A stretch of DNA of 64,000 bases from Pseudomonas profundi (GTDB lineage: Bacteria; Pseudomonadota; Gammaproteobacteria; Pseudomonadales; Pseudomonadaceae): the NCBI RefSeq assembly GCF_008638305.1, contig NZ_VTPZ01000002.1, positions 372,001 through 436,000 of the forward strand, read 5' to 3'. Within the stretch, counting starts at the first letter, position 1; the number at the start of each line of letters is the position of its first letter. Made by a program: the position numbers and the translations under genes. The notes under the pieces were generated by a model that did not search any database, was not told the DNA's origin, and worked only from the letters and a program-made list of their open reading frames with translations. Positions 42,191 to 50,174 of this stretch are shown piece after piece.

Positions 42191-42679
42191 TTATTGAGGA
42201 GTGATATGCGCCAGTGGAAGTTCAGTGGACGCGACGATTTTGTGCAGCATGAAACTGGACCGTACGCTGGAAACGCCTTCGATACGCGTCAGGGTGCCGA
42301 GCAGGAACTGTTGATAATGCTCCATATCCGGCACGACCACGCGTAGCTGGTAATCCGCGTCCATGCCGGTGACGAGGTAACAATCAAGCACCTCCGCGCA
42401 GCCCTTGATCGCCTTTTCGAACCCCTCGAAACGCTCAGGCGTGTGTCGGTCCATGCCGATCAATACGAAGGCGGTCAATTTCAGTCCCAGGCGAGCCGGG
42501 TCCAGCAGGGCCACCTGGCGGGTTATGTAACCGGTGTCTTCGAGGTGTTTTACCCGCCGGGAACAGGGCGAGGGTGACAGGCCTATACGCTCAGCCAGCT
42601 CCTGGTTGCTGATACGAGCGTCGCGTTGCAGTTCGGCGAGAATTTTGAGGTCATAACGGTCGAGATTGTGCTCATTCAT
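42191..42679 (-). CDS. Lrp/AsnC family transcriptional regulator
   Basis: A 162-residue DNA-binding protein. An N-terminal winged HTH (about 8-60, ISNQELAERIGLSPSPCSRR as the helix-turn-helix) is followed by a RAM ligand-binding domain (about 68-145). Lrp-type regulators respond to amino acids and often regulate a neighbour or themselves. No divergent target gene is adjacent, since the next gene upstream is more than 300 bp away. The effector cannot be told from sequence. Confidence 0.92.
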   Translation of the reverse strand: MNEHNLDRYDLKILAELQRDARISNQELAERIGLSPSPCSRRVKHLEDTGYITRQVALLDPARLGLKLTAFVLIGMDRHTPERFEGFEKAIKGCAEVLDCYLVTGMDADYQLRVVVPDMEHYQQFLLGTLTRIEGVSSVRSSFMLHKIVASTELPLAHITPQ

Positions 42680-42949
42680 GGTGATGCCTTCTAAAATTGC
42701 AGAGAATGCGAGATATCAGGTTTTAATTGCTGGATGGTAAGCTTATTGTGCAATTTTAGACAAGAAATGGCGCTGCGGTCGGGGTACCATTGTTTCAAGT
42801 TTGAAGCCCGGACCGAACAGTCCAACCTCTCCTTCAACCAGCAGGAGAAGCGGCGGCAGATCTTACCGGATACTGCAGCCACTCGGTCACCCAGCTCACA
42901 AGGCGTGGGAACAAGGCAGCATTTCACCAGAGTGCGAAACGGACAGAAC
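42680..42949. other. Intergenic stretch upstream of the Lrp-type gene
   Basis: About 270 bp without a supported gene. The part nearest the regulator is AT-rich and likely holds its promoter and autoregulatory sites. Beyond that I see no repeats, RNA genes or ORFs with ribosome sites; the two short plus-strand frames here lack coding character. Confidence 0.4.
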
Positions 42950-42985
42950 ACGAAAACGGCTGACCTTTGGGTCGGCCGTTTTCGT
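42950..42985. terminator. Strong hairpin terminator after fieF
   Basis: ACGAAAACGGC at 42950-42960 pairs perfectly with GCCGTTTTCGT at 42975-42985, with GACC/GGTC adding inner pairs. Located immediately after the fieF stop (42987, minus strand), with T-rich flanks in both directions, so probably bidirectional. Confidence 0.75.
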
Positions 42986-42986
42986 T

Positions 42987-43871
42987 TCAGGCCGGGTCGG
43001 TATGTACCAGCACGTCGGCCTGGGGGTAGGCTTTCTCGATGACCATGCGTACGTCTTCACCCAGATCGTGCGCCTGGGCAAGTGACATGTCCGCGGGTAG
43101 TTCAACGTGTAACTGCATGAACCAATGCTGTCCGGACTCGCGGGTGCGCAGGTCGTGTACGCCGACGACGCCGGGTACAGCCCGAGCCAGCGCCAGAGCA
43201 TGGGCACGGACCTCATCGGGCAATTCATGATCCATTAATATCTGAGTGGCTGACAGACCGATCCGCACAGCGCCATAGGCGATATAGAGCGCAATCACCA
43301 CACCAAATAGCGCATCCGCCCGGGCGATACCGTAGTAGGCAAGTATCAGCGCAACGATGATGCTCAGGTTCATCAACAGATCCGAACGATAGTGCAGGGC
43401 ATCGGCGCTAATGGCCGTGGACTGGGTGTGCTTGATGACGTGGCGTTGAATCAGCAGCAGTCCGATAGTAGCGGCAATGGATATCAGCATGACCACTACG
43501 CCGAGCCAGGCTGCTTCAAGCGGTTGGGGGTTAGCCAGCCGTTCGATGCCCTGAATGAATACCAATATGGCCGAGCCGCTGATAAACGCGGACTGAGCCA
43601 GCCCGGCCAGCGCTTCGGCCTTGCCGTGACCGAAGCGATGTTCCCGATCCGCGGGCTTGAGCGAGTAGCGCACTGCAAACAGGTTGATGATCGAGGCGCC
43701 CGCATCCATGAACGAGTCAATCAGTGAGGCCAGCAGGCTCACCGACCCGGACATCAGCCACACCGAACCCTTGAGCACGATCAGGGTCAGCGCCACGGTC
43801 ACCGAAGCGTAGGTGGCGAATCTAAGCAGTCGGCTGCGGGCCTCGGGGCCAAGAATGGTCTCGGTGGCCAT
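42987..43871 (-). CDS. fieF: Cation diffusion facilitator FieF-like (Fe/Zn efflux)
   Basis: Proton-coupled metal efflux pump of the CDF family in the inner membrane. From ATG 43871 the protein has 294 residues and six membrane helices. The metal site residues D52-x3-D56 (DSFMD) and H160-x3-D164 (HYRSD) match E. coli FieF/YiiP. A cytosolic C-terminal domain with several His/Asp residues follows. The start overlaps the upstream lipoprotein stop by one base (TGATG). Longer in-frame starts run through that gene and are rejected. Confidence 0.92.
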   Translation of the reverse strand: MATETILGPEARSRLLRFATYASVTVALTLIVLKGSVWLMSGSVSLLASLIDSFMDAGASIINLFAVRYSLKPADREHRFGHGKAEALAGLAQSAFISGSAILVFIQGIERLANPQPLEAAWLGVVVMLISIAATIGLLLIQRHVIKHTQSTAISADALHYRSDLLMNLSIIVALILAYYGIARADALFGVVIALYIAYGAVRIGLSATQILMDHELPDEVRAHALALARAVPGVVGVHDLRTRESGQHWFMQLHVELPADMSLAQAHDLGEDVRMVIEKAYPQADVLVHTDPA

Positions 43872-44284
43872 CAGGCGCGCTGCGGGGGTAATCCGAGCAG
43901 GGCCAGTTCCTGATGATCCGGTTTGTCCATCTGTTGGGCGCGTTCCAATGGCAGATCCAGATTCAGTTCCTGCTTGATGATTGCCTTGAGCTTCAGTTGA
44001 TCCACTTGCCCCTGGGCATCGACGGCCTCGTTGAGGCGCTCTGGAGCGATACTGTAGCGCTGGTCGGGCAGATAAATCGCGCCGGTCGCAAAGTCCACTG
44101 CAAAGGCCACGATCCCGGGCACCAGATAAAACAGCAGTCCGATGGCGTTGAGGGCGGCTATGCCAGGATCGATATTGCCCTGAATCTGCCCCCGGCGCTC
44201 GGGATAGAAAATGGTTCCGCAGGCAGCAAGCTGGGTAGCCAGCGCGGTGGTGAGCAATACACAGGCCAGTGGTTTCAGACGCAT
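43871..44284 (-). CDS. YceK/DUF1375-like lipoprotein
   Basis: A 137-residue protein with a lipoprotein signal and lipobox AAC followed by GTIFYPERRGQ. A hydrophobic central part (about 45-75) leads into AVDFATGAIYLPDQ, reminiscent of YceK-family lipoproteins. GAGGAG sits 8 nt before the ATG. Translationally coupled to fieF. Some databases label such pseudomonad proteins as a nucleotidyltransferase, for which I see no support. Confidence 0.8.
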   Translation of the reverse strand: MRLKPLACVLLTTALATQLAACGTIFYPERRGQIQGNIDPGIAALNAIGLLFYLVPGIVAFAVDFATGAIYLPDQRYSIAPERLNEAVDAQGQVDQLKLKAIIKQELNLDLPLERAQQMDKPDHQELALLGLPPQRA

Positions 44285-44382
44285 CAGTCAACTCCTCTAA
44301 TCCGTTATGTCGGCGTTCGTGTGAGACGGCAGGGCCGGTTAGAATGGCGGCCCATTTCAGTTTTCAGTGTAGCGAGTTCTAT

Positions 44383-46932
44383 TTGAACCAGACGAGCGAA
44401 CTCCCGGTCCAGAGCGTCCTGCCCCAGCTGGAGGAGGCCCTTGCCAGCCATGCCTGCGCCGTGTTGCAGGCGCCTCCGGGTGCAGGCAAAACGACACTGG
44501 TCCCGCTGAAGCTGCTGAATAATACATGGTTGGCCGGGCAAAAGATCATCCTTCTCGAGCCACGTCGCCTGGCTGCGCGCGCGGCGGCGGAACGTCTGGC
44601 TGACACGCTTGGCGAACCGGTGGGGCAAACGGTTGGGTATCGCATTCGGCTGGAAAGCAAGGTCAGCGCGGCCACCCGCATCGAAGTGGTCACCGAGGGT
44701 ATATTACAGCGCCTGTTGCAGGCTGATCCTGAGCTACCAGGCGTGGGGCTGGTGATTTTCGACGAGTTTCACGAGCGTAGCCTGGATGCCGACCTGGGCC
44801 TGGCGCTGTGTCTGCAAACCCAGCAGTACCTGCGTGACGAGCCGCCGCTGAAACTGCTGGTAATGTCCGCCACGCTGGATGCCGAGGCGGTCAGTCGGTT
44901 GCTGGACGATGCACCCTTGATCCGCAGCGAAGGCCGCCAGTATGCGGTGGAGGTGCGTTATGGCAATCCGCTACAACCAGGGCGATTCATCGAACCCGCT
45001 GTGGTACAGCAAACCCTGCAGGCGCTGGCTGAAGAGTCAGGCAGCATTCTGGTCTTCCTCCCTGGCGCTGCGGAAATTCGCCGGGTGCAATCGCAGCTGC
45101 GTGATGCACTGGCCGATCGCAGCGACATTCTGATTGCTCCGCTTTACGGTGAACTGGACTTTGCTGCCCAGCGCCAAGCCATCAGCCCCGCTGCGCCCGG
45201 CCAGCGCAAGGTGGTGCTGGCCACCACCATCGCCGAGACCAGTCTGACCATCGAAGGTATTCGAGTCGTGATTGATTCAGGGCTGTCCCGCGAGCCCGCA
45301 TTTGATCCGGTTTCCGGCATGACGCGCTTGCAGACGCGACGGGTCTCCCGCGCTTCGGCAGAGCAGCGCGCCGGCCGGGCAGGGCGCCTCGAACCGGGTG
45401 TGTGCTATCGCCTCTGGTCAGCTGATCAACATATGCAGCTGGCTGCGCAAAGCCAACCGGAAATGCTTCAGGCCGATTTGGCGCCGCTTGCGTTGCAACT
45501 GGCCCAGTGGGGCGTGCAGGACGCAACAGAACTGGCCTGGCTCGACCCGCCGCCCGCTGCGGCATTGCAGCAGGGCCGTGAACTGCTTGCACGGCTGGGT
45601 GCGCTGGCAGCGGACGCCGAGGGCTGGAAGCTGACCGAGCACGGCGCTGCCATGGCCGCGTTGCCGATGCATCCGCGTCTGGCTCACATGCTATTGCGTG
45701 GCCACTCGATGGGCTTGGGCAAACAGGCGTGTCAACTGGCGGCAATCGTTGGGGAGCGCGATATTCTACGCAAGGTGCAGGATGCCGATATCGCCCGCCG
45801 TATGGCGGTGTTTGCTGCGCCTGAGGCGGAGCCAGCGGTCGACCGTGGCGCGCTGCAGCGTGCCCGCCAGCTGACGTCTCAGTGGCAACGTTTGCTGGGA
45901 AAGCGGCCAAGCAGCCAACAGGTATCCGATCCGGCTGCCGAGCAATGGATTGGCATGTTGCTGGCCATGGCCTATCCCGATCGCATTGCCCAACGGCGTG
46001 GCGAAACGGGCAGCGAATTCCGTTTGGCCAATGGCCGGTCCGCAGCTTTTATCGAGGTGGATGCCCTGCAGCAACAGCCCTGGCTAGCCGTCGCCAGTCT
46101 GGGCGGGCAGGCAGCGCAACGTAGCGCACGCATCTTTATGGCCGCTGCGCTGAACCCTGAACGGGTGCGTGAACATCTACCGGAGTTATTGAGCAAACGG
46201 GACACCCTGGAATGGGACCCGCGCAGCGAAACCCTGTTGGCGGAACAGCAAACCCGGCTGGGCGAACTGATATTCAGTCGTGAGGCGCTTCCACAGATCG
46301 ACCCGGCTCAGCGCAATCGAGCGCTCTGTGACGTGGTGCGGCGCCAGGGCTTGGCGTTACTGCCCTGGACCCCAGCGCTACGACAGTGGCAGGCGCGTAT
46401 CCAGCTGCTTCGTCGGCTGGATGAAGATGCAGGCATTGAAAGTGCCTGGCCCGATCTGTCGGACGTGACTCTGCTGGATACGCTGGAAGACTGGCTGGCG
46501 CCCTATCTTGATAACGTGCGCCGCCTCGCTCACTTCGCCAATCTCGACCTGCCGAGCATTCTCTCCACCCTGTTGCCTTGGCCGCTGCCAAAACAGCTGG
46601 ACGAGCAGGCGCCGACGCACTGGACCGTGCCCACCGGATCGAGAATCCGCATTGACTACGCAGAAGAACCACCGGTGTTGGCGGTGCGTCTACAGGAAAT
46701 GTTCGGCTGCACCGACACCCCGCGCATCGCTGACGGCCGGGTCGCGCTGAAATTGCACCTGCTGTCCCCGGCGCAGCGTCCGCTGCAGGTGACGCAGGAT
46801 CTGGCCGGTTTCTGGGCAGGCAGTTACGCCGAGGTCAAAAAAGATATGAAAGGCCGGTATCCCAAGCACTACTGGCCAGACGACCCGGCACAAGCTCAAC
46901 CGACCAGCCGAGCCAAGCCGCGTAAAAGCTGA
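44383..46932 (+). CDS. hrpB: ATP-dependent RNA helicase HrpB
   Basis: DEAH-family helicase of unknown cellular role. Counting from TTG 44383 the protein has 849 residues. Walker A is APPGAGKTT around 30-38, the Walker B box is DEFH at 127-130, motif III is MSATLD, and motifs V/VI are TTIAETSLTIEGIRVVIDSG and SRASAEQRAGRAGR. The HrpB-specific C-terminal domain ends in a basic tail after GRYPKHYWPDDP. The start is uncertain: family alignment (LPVQSVLPQLEEAL) favours TTG 44383, while ATG 44344 or 44269 extend it. Confidence 0.92.
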   Translation: MNQTSELPVQSVLPQLEEALASHACAVLQAPPGAGKTTLVPLKLLNNTWLAGQKIILLEPRRLAARAAAERLADTLGEPVGQTVGYRIRLESKVSAATRIEVVTEGILQRLLQADPELPGVGLVIFDEFHERSLDADLGLALCLQTQQYLRDEPPLKLLVMSATLDAEAVSRLLDDAPLIRSEGRQYAVEVRYGNPLQPGRFIEPAVVQQTLQALAEESGSILVFLPGAAEIRRVQSQLRDALADRSDILIAPLYGELDFAAQRQAISPAAPGQRKVVLATTIAETSLTIEGIRVVIDSGLSREPAFDPVSGMTRLQTRRVSRASAEQRAGRAGRLEPGVCYRLWSADQHMQLAAQSQPEMLQADLAPLALQLAQWGVQDATELAWLDPPPAAALQQGRELLARLGALAADAEGWKLTEHGAAMAALPMHPRLAHMLLRGHSMGLGKQACQLAAIVGERDILRKVQDADIARRMAVFAAPEAEPAVDRGALQRARQLTSQWQRLLGKRPSSQQVSDPAAEQWIGMLLAMAYPDRIAQRRGETGSEFRLANGRSAAFIEVDALQQQPWLAVASLGGQAAQRSARIFMAAALNPERVREHLPELLSKRDTLEWDPRSETLLAEQQTRLGELIFSREALPQIDPAQRNRALCDVVRRQGLALLPWTPALRQWQARIQLLRRLDEDAGIESAWPDLSDVTLLDTLEDWLAPYLDNVRRLAHFANLDLPSILSTLLPWPLPKQLDEQAPTHWTVPTGSRIRIDYAEEPPVLAVRLQEMFGCTDTPRIADGRVALKLHLLSPAQRPLQVTQDLAGFWAGSYAEVKKDMKGRYPKHYWPDDPAQAQPTSRAKPRKS

Positions 46933-47072
46933 ACCGGAAGCTTCAAGCCCAGTGGATGGTTGCCTGCATGCGTATGAGCAGACAAAGCACAGCACCATTC
47001 CCCCTTTGGAACAGGGGCCAGGGGGATTCGGTCTTGGGCTTGGAGTTTAACGGCAAACTGTGGAGCCAATCC
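46933..47072. other. Gap after hrpB with alternative C/G-rich hairpins
   Basis: The segment 46999-47026 contains TCCCCC and GGGGGA plus an inner CCCC/GGGG, allowing two mutually exclusive stem-loops. It may end hrpB transcription. Otherwise only the lead-in to repeat locus II. Confidence 0.35.
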
Positions 47073-47369
47073 CCTGCCGGCTGTCAGGATTACGCAAGAC
47101 GCCGTGAACCCGTCCTGGGGGCTTGATGAAAACATCCCTGTTTTCAACACTGGCTCCACCCTGACAGCCGGCATGCTCGGTCGAGCATCGGCGTGATGCG
47201 GAGAATGAATCCGTTCTGGGGTGTGCCATCCGGCAACGCAAATCTTCAGGCGAAGCGAGGCGACAGGGTTGAGCCGACCGTCCGATGACAGGGATGTCAT
47301 CGACGAGCTTACAGGGATGTGCTTGCAGCGTGTCGGCGCGGCCCTGTCGGCTCGCGGCAGCTGACTCCG
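47073..47369. repeat. Composite inverted-repeat element, unit 3 (locus II)
   Basis: Same orientation as units 1 and 2. Module A is closed by a perfect 14-bp stem (TGCCGGCTGTCAGG with its complement ending about 47173). Inner hairpin GAAAAC-ATCCCT-GTTTTC is at 47128-47145. Module B has GATGAC-AGGGAT-GTCATC at 47284-47301 and a perfect CGACAGGG/CCCTGTCG outer stem. The middle part differs most from the other units. Confidence 0.9.
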
Positions 47370-47443
47370 GCACACATTCAAATGAATAATCGCATTGCTT
47401 GAGGTGTTTTTGGATCGCGGGAATGATAGGGCCGGAGCAGGTC
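47370..47443. repeat. Conserved spacer between repeat units 3 and 4
   Basis: 74 bp homologous to the spacer of locus I, keeping ATTGCTTGAG and the G-rich end. Shows that locus II is a diverged copy of the same two-unit arrangement. Confidence 0.7.
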
Positions 47444-47737
47444 GCCCGCCGACTGTCAGGATTGCGCAAGACGCCGTGAACCCATCCGTGGGGGCTTGGT
47501 GAAAACGTCCCTGTTTTCAACACTTGCTCCACCCTGACAGCCGGCGGGCTTAATGAACATTGGTGTGAGGTTGAGATTGAAACCGTTTTCGGTCTCCTAT
47601 CCGGCAACTCCAATGTTCATGCGCAGCGGGACGGCAGGGTTGAGCCGACCGTGCGATGACATGGATGTCATCGACGAGCTTACAGGGACGTACTTGCAGC
47701 GTGTCGGCGCAGCCCTGTCGGCTCGCGACAGCTGACC
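47444..47737. repeat. Composite inverted-repeat element, unit 4 (locus II), diverged loops
   Basis: Module A outer stem matches at 16 of 17 positions. Inner hairpins keep their stems (GAAAAC/GTTTTC at 47501-47518, GATGAC/GTCATC at 47655-47672), but the loops are GTCCCT and ATGGAT and are no longer fully complementary. The middle part has a new 10-bp inverted repeat, TGAACATTGG/CCAATGTTCA. Directly after the unit, CGCGATACCAGCCC occurs twice in tandem (47739-47752 and 47754-47767). Confidence 0.88.
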
Positions 47738-47864
47738 TCGCGATACCAGCCCCCGCGATACCAGCCCAGCGGATAGCGTGCATACTCTGCCGCATATGAT
47801 CAGCTTGGTCCGCGTCACCCGTCCGCGTACAATCCCAGCCCCTTCCAGCATTGAGGAGCCCGTC

Positions 47865-48884
47865 ATGGACAACACCAGCCAAATCATCGAGCGCAGTAGC
47901 GAGTTGTTCGCCAACAAGCGGCTTCTCCTGGTTAATCCAGTAGCCGACGGCCTGACCAGCGAACTACCCGCTGACTGGCACGTCTGGACCTGGGATTACG
48001 CCGTTTGGCTGGGGTTGAATGGCCAGCTGGACGAGGTGCATCTGAGTTTTTCGCATCTCTGCCCACAAATAGAAGAGCTCGATGGCGCTATTCTGGTGAT
48101 GCCCAAAGCGCTGGAACGTGCCGAGTATGCACTGGCGCAGATGGCACCGTTGCTCAAGGCTGGCCTTCCCCTGTATCTGGTTGGTGAGAAAAAGGGCGGC
48201 ATCACCCGTGCGGAAAAGCTGTTGGCTGTATATGGCGATAATGCCGAGAAACTCGATTCAGCGCGTCACTGCCAGCTTTGGCGCATGCCGGTGAACGGCC
48301 AGGCTGCGCCGTTCCGCCTGGAAGACTGGATGCGCGAAATCACCGTCGAGTTGCATGATCAGAACATCGATCTGGTGAGTTTGCCCGGCGTATTCAGCCA
48401 CGGCCGGCTGGATGAGGGCAGCGAGCTGCTGCTGGAAGAGCCAGCCGAGTTACCCACCGGTAGAGTGCTGGATTTCGGATGCGGGGCAGGGGTGCTATCG
48501 GTTGCCCTTGGCCGGCGCAATCCCGACACCCGATTCGAGCTGGTTGATGTCGACGCACTTGCGCTGTACTGCGCGACCGAGACGCTCAAGCGCAATGAAA
48601 TAGAAGCCGAGGTGTATCCCTCGGACGGTCTGAGCGATGTGCACGGACGCTTTGCCGGTGTGGTCAGCAACCCGCCGTTTCACAGCGGCATCCGGCATGA
48701 CACCAGCATCGCCGAGCGCTTCTTCGAGCAGGTCACGCGCAACCTGGTGCCCCGCGGTGAGCTGCGTATCGTCGCCAATGGCTTTCTGAAATACCCCGCG
48801 CTGGTGGAAGCGCATATAGGCCCGTGCCAGGTGCTGCGCGAGAACAATCGCTTCAAGGTGTACTCGGCGACGGCTCCCGGTTGA
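47865..48884 (+). CDS. rsmC: 16S rRNA m2G1207 methyltransferase RsmC
   Basis: SAM-dependent methyltransferase acting on G1207 of 16S rRNA in the assembled 30S subunit. From ATG 47865 (GAGGAG 7 nt upstream) the protein has 339 residues. An N-terminal degenerate methyltransferase domain precedes the catalytic domain with LDFGCGAGVLSVAL (about 202-215) and the target-base motif NPPF at 269-272. The start at 47778 would run back towards repeat locus II and is rejected. Confidence 0.95.
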   Translation: MDNTSQIIERSSELFANKRLLLVNPVADGLTSELPADWHVWTWDYAVWLGLNGQLDEVHLSFSHLCPQIEELDGAILVMPKALERAEYALAQMAPLLKAGLPLYLVGEKKGGITRAEKLLAVYGDNAEKLDSARHCQLWRMPVNGQAAPFRLEDWMREITVELHDQNIDLVSLPGVFSHGRLDEGSELLLEEPAELPTGRVLDFGCGAGVLSVALGRRNPDTRFELVDVDALALYCATETLKRNEIEAEVYPSDGLSDVHGRFAGVVSNPPFHSGIRHDTSIAERFFEQVTRNLVPRGELRIVANGFLKYPALVEAHIGPCQVLRENNRFKVYSATAPG

Positions 48885-48910
48885 TCTGCCCCGACCTTAT
48901 TGCTAAAGTT

Positions 48911-49057
48911 CCGCCCGTCTTAGGGGAGTAGTCTCTCCGGAAGCATGGCTTCCATGGCAAACGTCAACATAATCGGCCAACAGGTCGTGGCGTTTGCGGC
49001 CCGCTGTTCGATCGGGTCTGACGAGACCTTTGACATGCATGCACTAACCGAGGGCGG
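48911..49057 (+). promoter_or_regulatory. yybP-ykoY family manganese riboswitch
   Basis: Aptamer hallmarks: AGGGGAGTAG at 48922-48931 and GACGAGACCTTTG at 49020-49032, the two conserved metal-binding segments of the yybP-ykoY class. They are enclosed by a terminal stem CCGCCC (48911-48916) with GGGCGG (49052-49057). It lies directly upstream of a UPF0016 gene, one of the commonest targets of this class. GAGGGCGG (49050-49057) can instead pair with CCGCCCTC (49087-49094) just before the ribosome site, giving a plausible Mn-ON translational switch. Confidence 0.88.
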
Positions 49058-49106
49058 GGGTGCACGCGTGTCATTGGTTCGCTGATCCGCCCTCTCTGGA
49101 ACACCC

Positions 49107-49700
49107 GTGGAAGCCTTTTTCGTATCAACCGGTATTGTTGCGCTGGCGGAGATCGGCGACAAAACCCAGTTGCTGGCGCTGCTGCTGGCGGTACGTTTTC
49201 GTAATCATCCCTGGCCCATCGTTCTGGGCATCTTCGTCGCGACGGTAGTCAATCACGCGCTGGCTGGCGCGCTGGGTCAGCTGGTTGCCAGCTTGCTTAC
49301 CGACACCATTGTGCACAGCATTGTTGCAGTGAGCTTCATCGCGGTGGCGGCCTGGACCTTGGTGCCTGACAAGCTTGAGGAGGAAGATACAGCGCCGATT
49401 GGCCGGTACGGGGCGTTCATGGCAACACTGGTTGCGTTCTTTATTGCCGAGATGGGCGACAAGACGCAGGTGGCGACTGTCGTACTGGCGGCGCAGTTTG
49501 TCGATTATCTATGGGTTGTGCTTGGCACTACGCTGGGGATGATGCTGGCCAATGTGCCCGTCGTGTTTCTGGGAAACGCGGTAGCCGGACGGCTTCCGCT
49601 GGATCTGATTCGCCGGGTAGCGGCTCTGGCGTTCCTGATACTCGGGCTGTATTCCGGCTGGCTTGCCTACACAGGCTTCGCGATGGGTGGGGGAAGCTAA
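49107..49700 (+). CDS. mneA: UPF0016/GDT1 family Mn2+ exporter (MneA-like)
   Basis: Inner-membrane cation exporter of 197 residues and about six helices. The two signature motifs are EIGDKTQ (15-21) and EMGDKTQ (115-121), one in each half. Vibrio cholerae MneA and eukaryotic TMEM165/Gdt1 are family members that handle Mn/Ca. The start is GTG 49107 with GGA 6 nt upstream. A manganese riboswitch controls the leader, supporting a manganese-export role. The gene is followed by a clear intrinsic terminator. Confidence 0.92.
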   Translation: MEAFFVSTGIVALAEIGDKTQLLALLLAVRFRNHPWPIVLGIFVATVVNHALAGALGQLVASLLTDTIVHSIVAVSFIAVAAWTLVPDKLEEEDTAPIGRYGAFMATLVAFFIAEMGDKTQVATVVLAAQFVDYLWVVLGTTLGMMLANVPVVFLGNAVAGRLPLDLIRRVAALAFLILGLYSGWLAYTGFAMGGGS

Positions 49701-49706
49701 GGGGCG

Positions 49707-49730
49707 CGCCCGGCAGTGTGCCGGGCGTTT
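49707..49730 (+). terminator. Intrinsic terminator after mneA
   Basis: CGCCCGGCA (49707-49715) pairs perfectly with TGCCGGGCG (49719-49727) over a GTG loop, followed by TTT. Also lies at the end of the convergent BON-domain gene. Confidence 0.8.
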
Positions 49731-49733
49731 GCA

Positions 49734-50048
49734 TCAGCGTATCTGCATATCGTCGCGGACTGCGGTGACGCCTTTTATCCCGCGTGCCAGTTCAACTGCG
49801 CGGTTGGCGGCTGCGCGTGAGCTGACGTAACCGGTCAGCTGAACCTCGCCTTTGTAAGTTTCTACGTTGATCTCGCTGGCGCGGACAGTGTCATCCTTGA
49901 TCAAGGCAGTTTTGACCTGGGTGCTGACGAGGCTGTCGTCTACAAACTCGCCTGCCGACTTCTGACCCGATGCCACGGTACAGCCGCCCATTACGACCAG
50001 GGCGAAGGCAAGAAACAGCGCAGTGACGTACTCCCTTGAAAATTTCAT
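49734..50048 (-). CDS. BON-domain lipoprotein
   Basis: A 104-residue outer-envelope lipoprotein: signal with lipobox MGGC (about residue 23), then a single BON domain (about 38-104). That domain contains VKTALIKDDTVRASEINVETY and ELARGIKGVTAVRDDM. BON domains bind phospholipid surfaces and are common in osmotic-stress and envelope proteins. GGGAG sits 8 nt before ATG 50048; the longer frame (to 50345) overlaps the divergent amidotransferase and is rejected. Confidence 0.9.
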   Translation of the reverse strand: MKFSREYVTALFLAFALVVMGGCTVASGQKSAGEFVDDSLVSTQVKTALIKDDTVRASEINVETYKGEVQLTGYVSSRAAANRAVELARGIKGVTAVRDDMQIR

Positions 50049-50174
50049 CGAAAGACTCCCGTTGACGATAGTGTCACTGTTGAGACTTGAGCGTGTCGGG
50101 TTAGTTTCGGAGTGGTGGCCTGGCGTTTTCGCCTGGCCTAAGATCAAGTCATTGTCTGACAGAGGACCGAAACC

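Noticed and set aside
42987..44291. 434-codon version of the cation efflux protein
   Set aside because: The first 140 codons run antisense-free through the coupled lipoprotein gene in another frame and lack membrane or family character; ATG 43871 gives a normal FieF.
39443..47737. The four repeats as a CRISPR array or a classical insertion sequence
   Set aside because: Units are ~296 bp with internal palindromes, not short repeats with unique spacers, and encode no transposase.
47047..47882. Two minus-strand ORFs (188 and 110 codons) through repeat units 3 and 4
   Set aside because: Same reason: passenger frames of the inverted-repeat element, partly running into the rsmC start.
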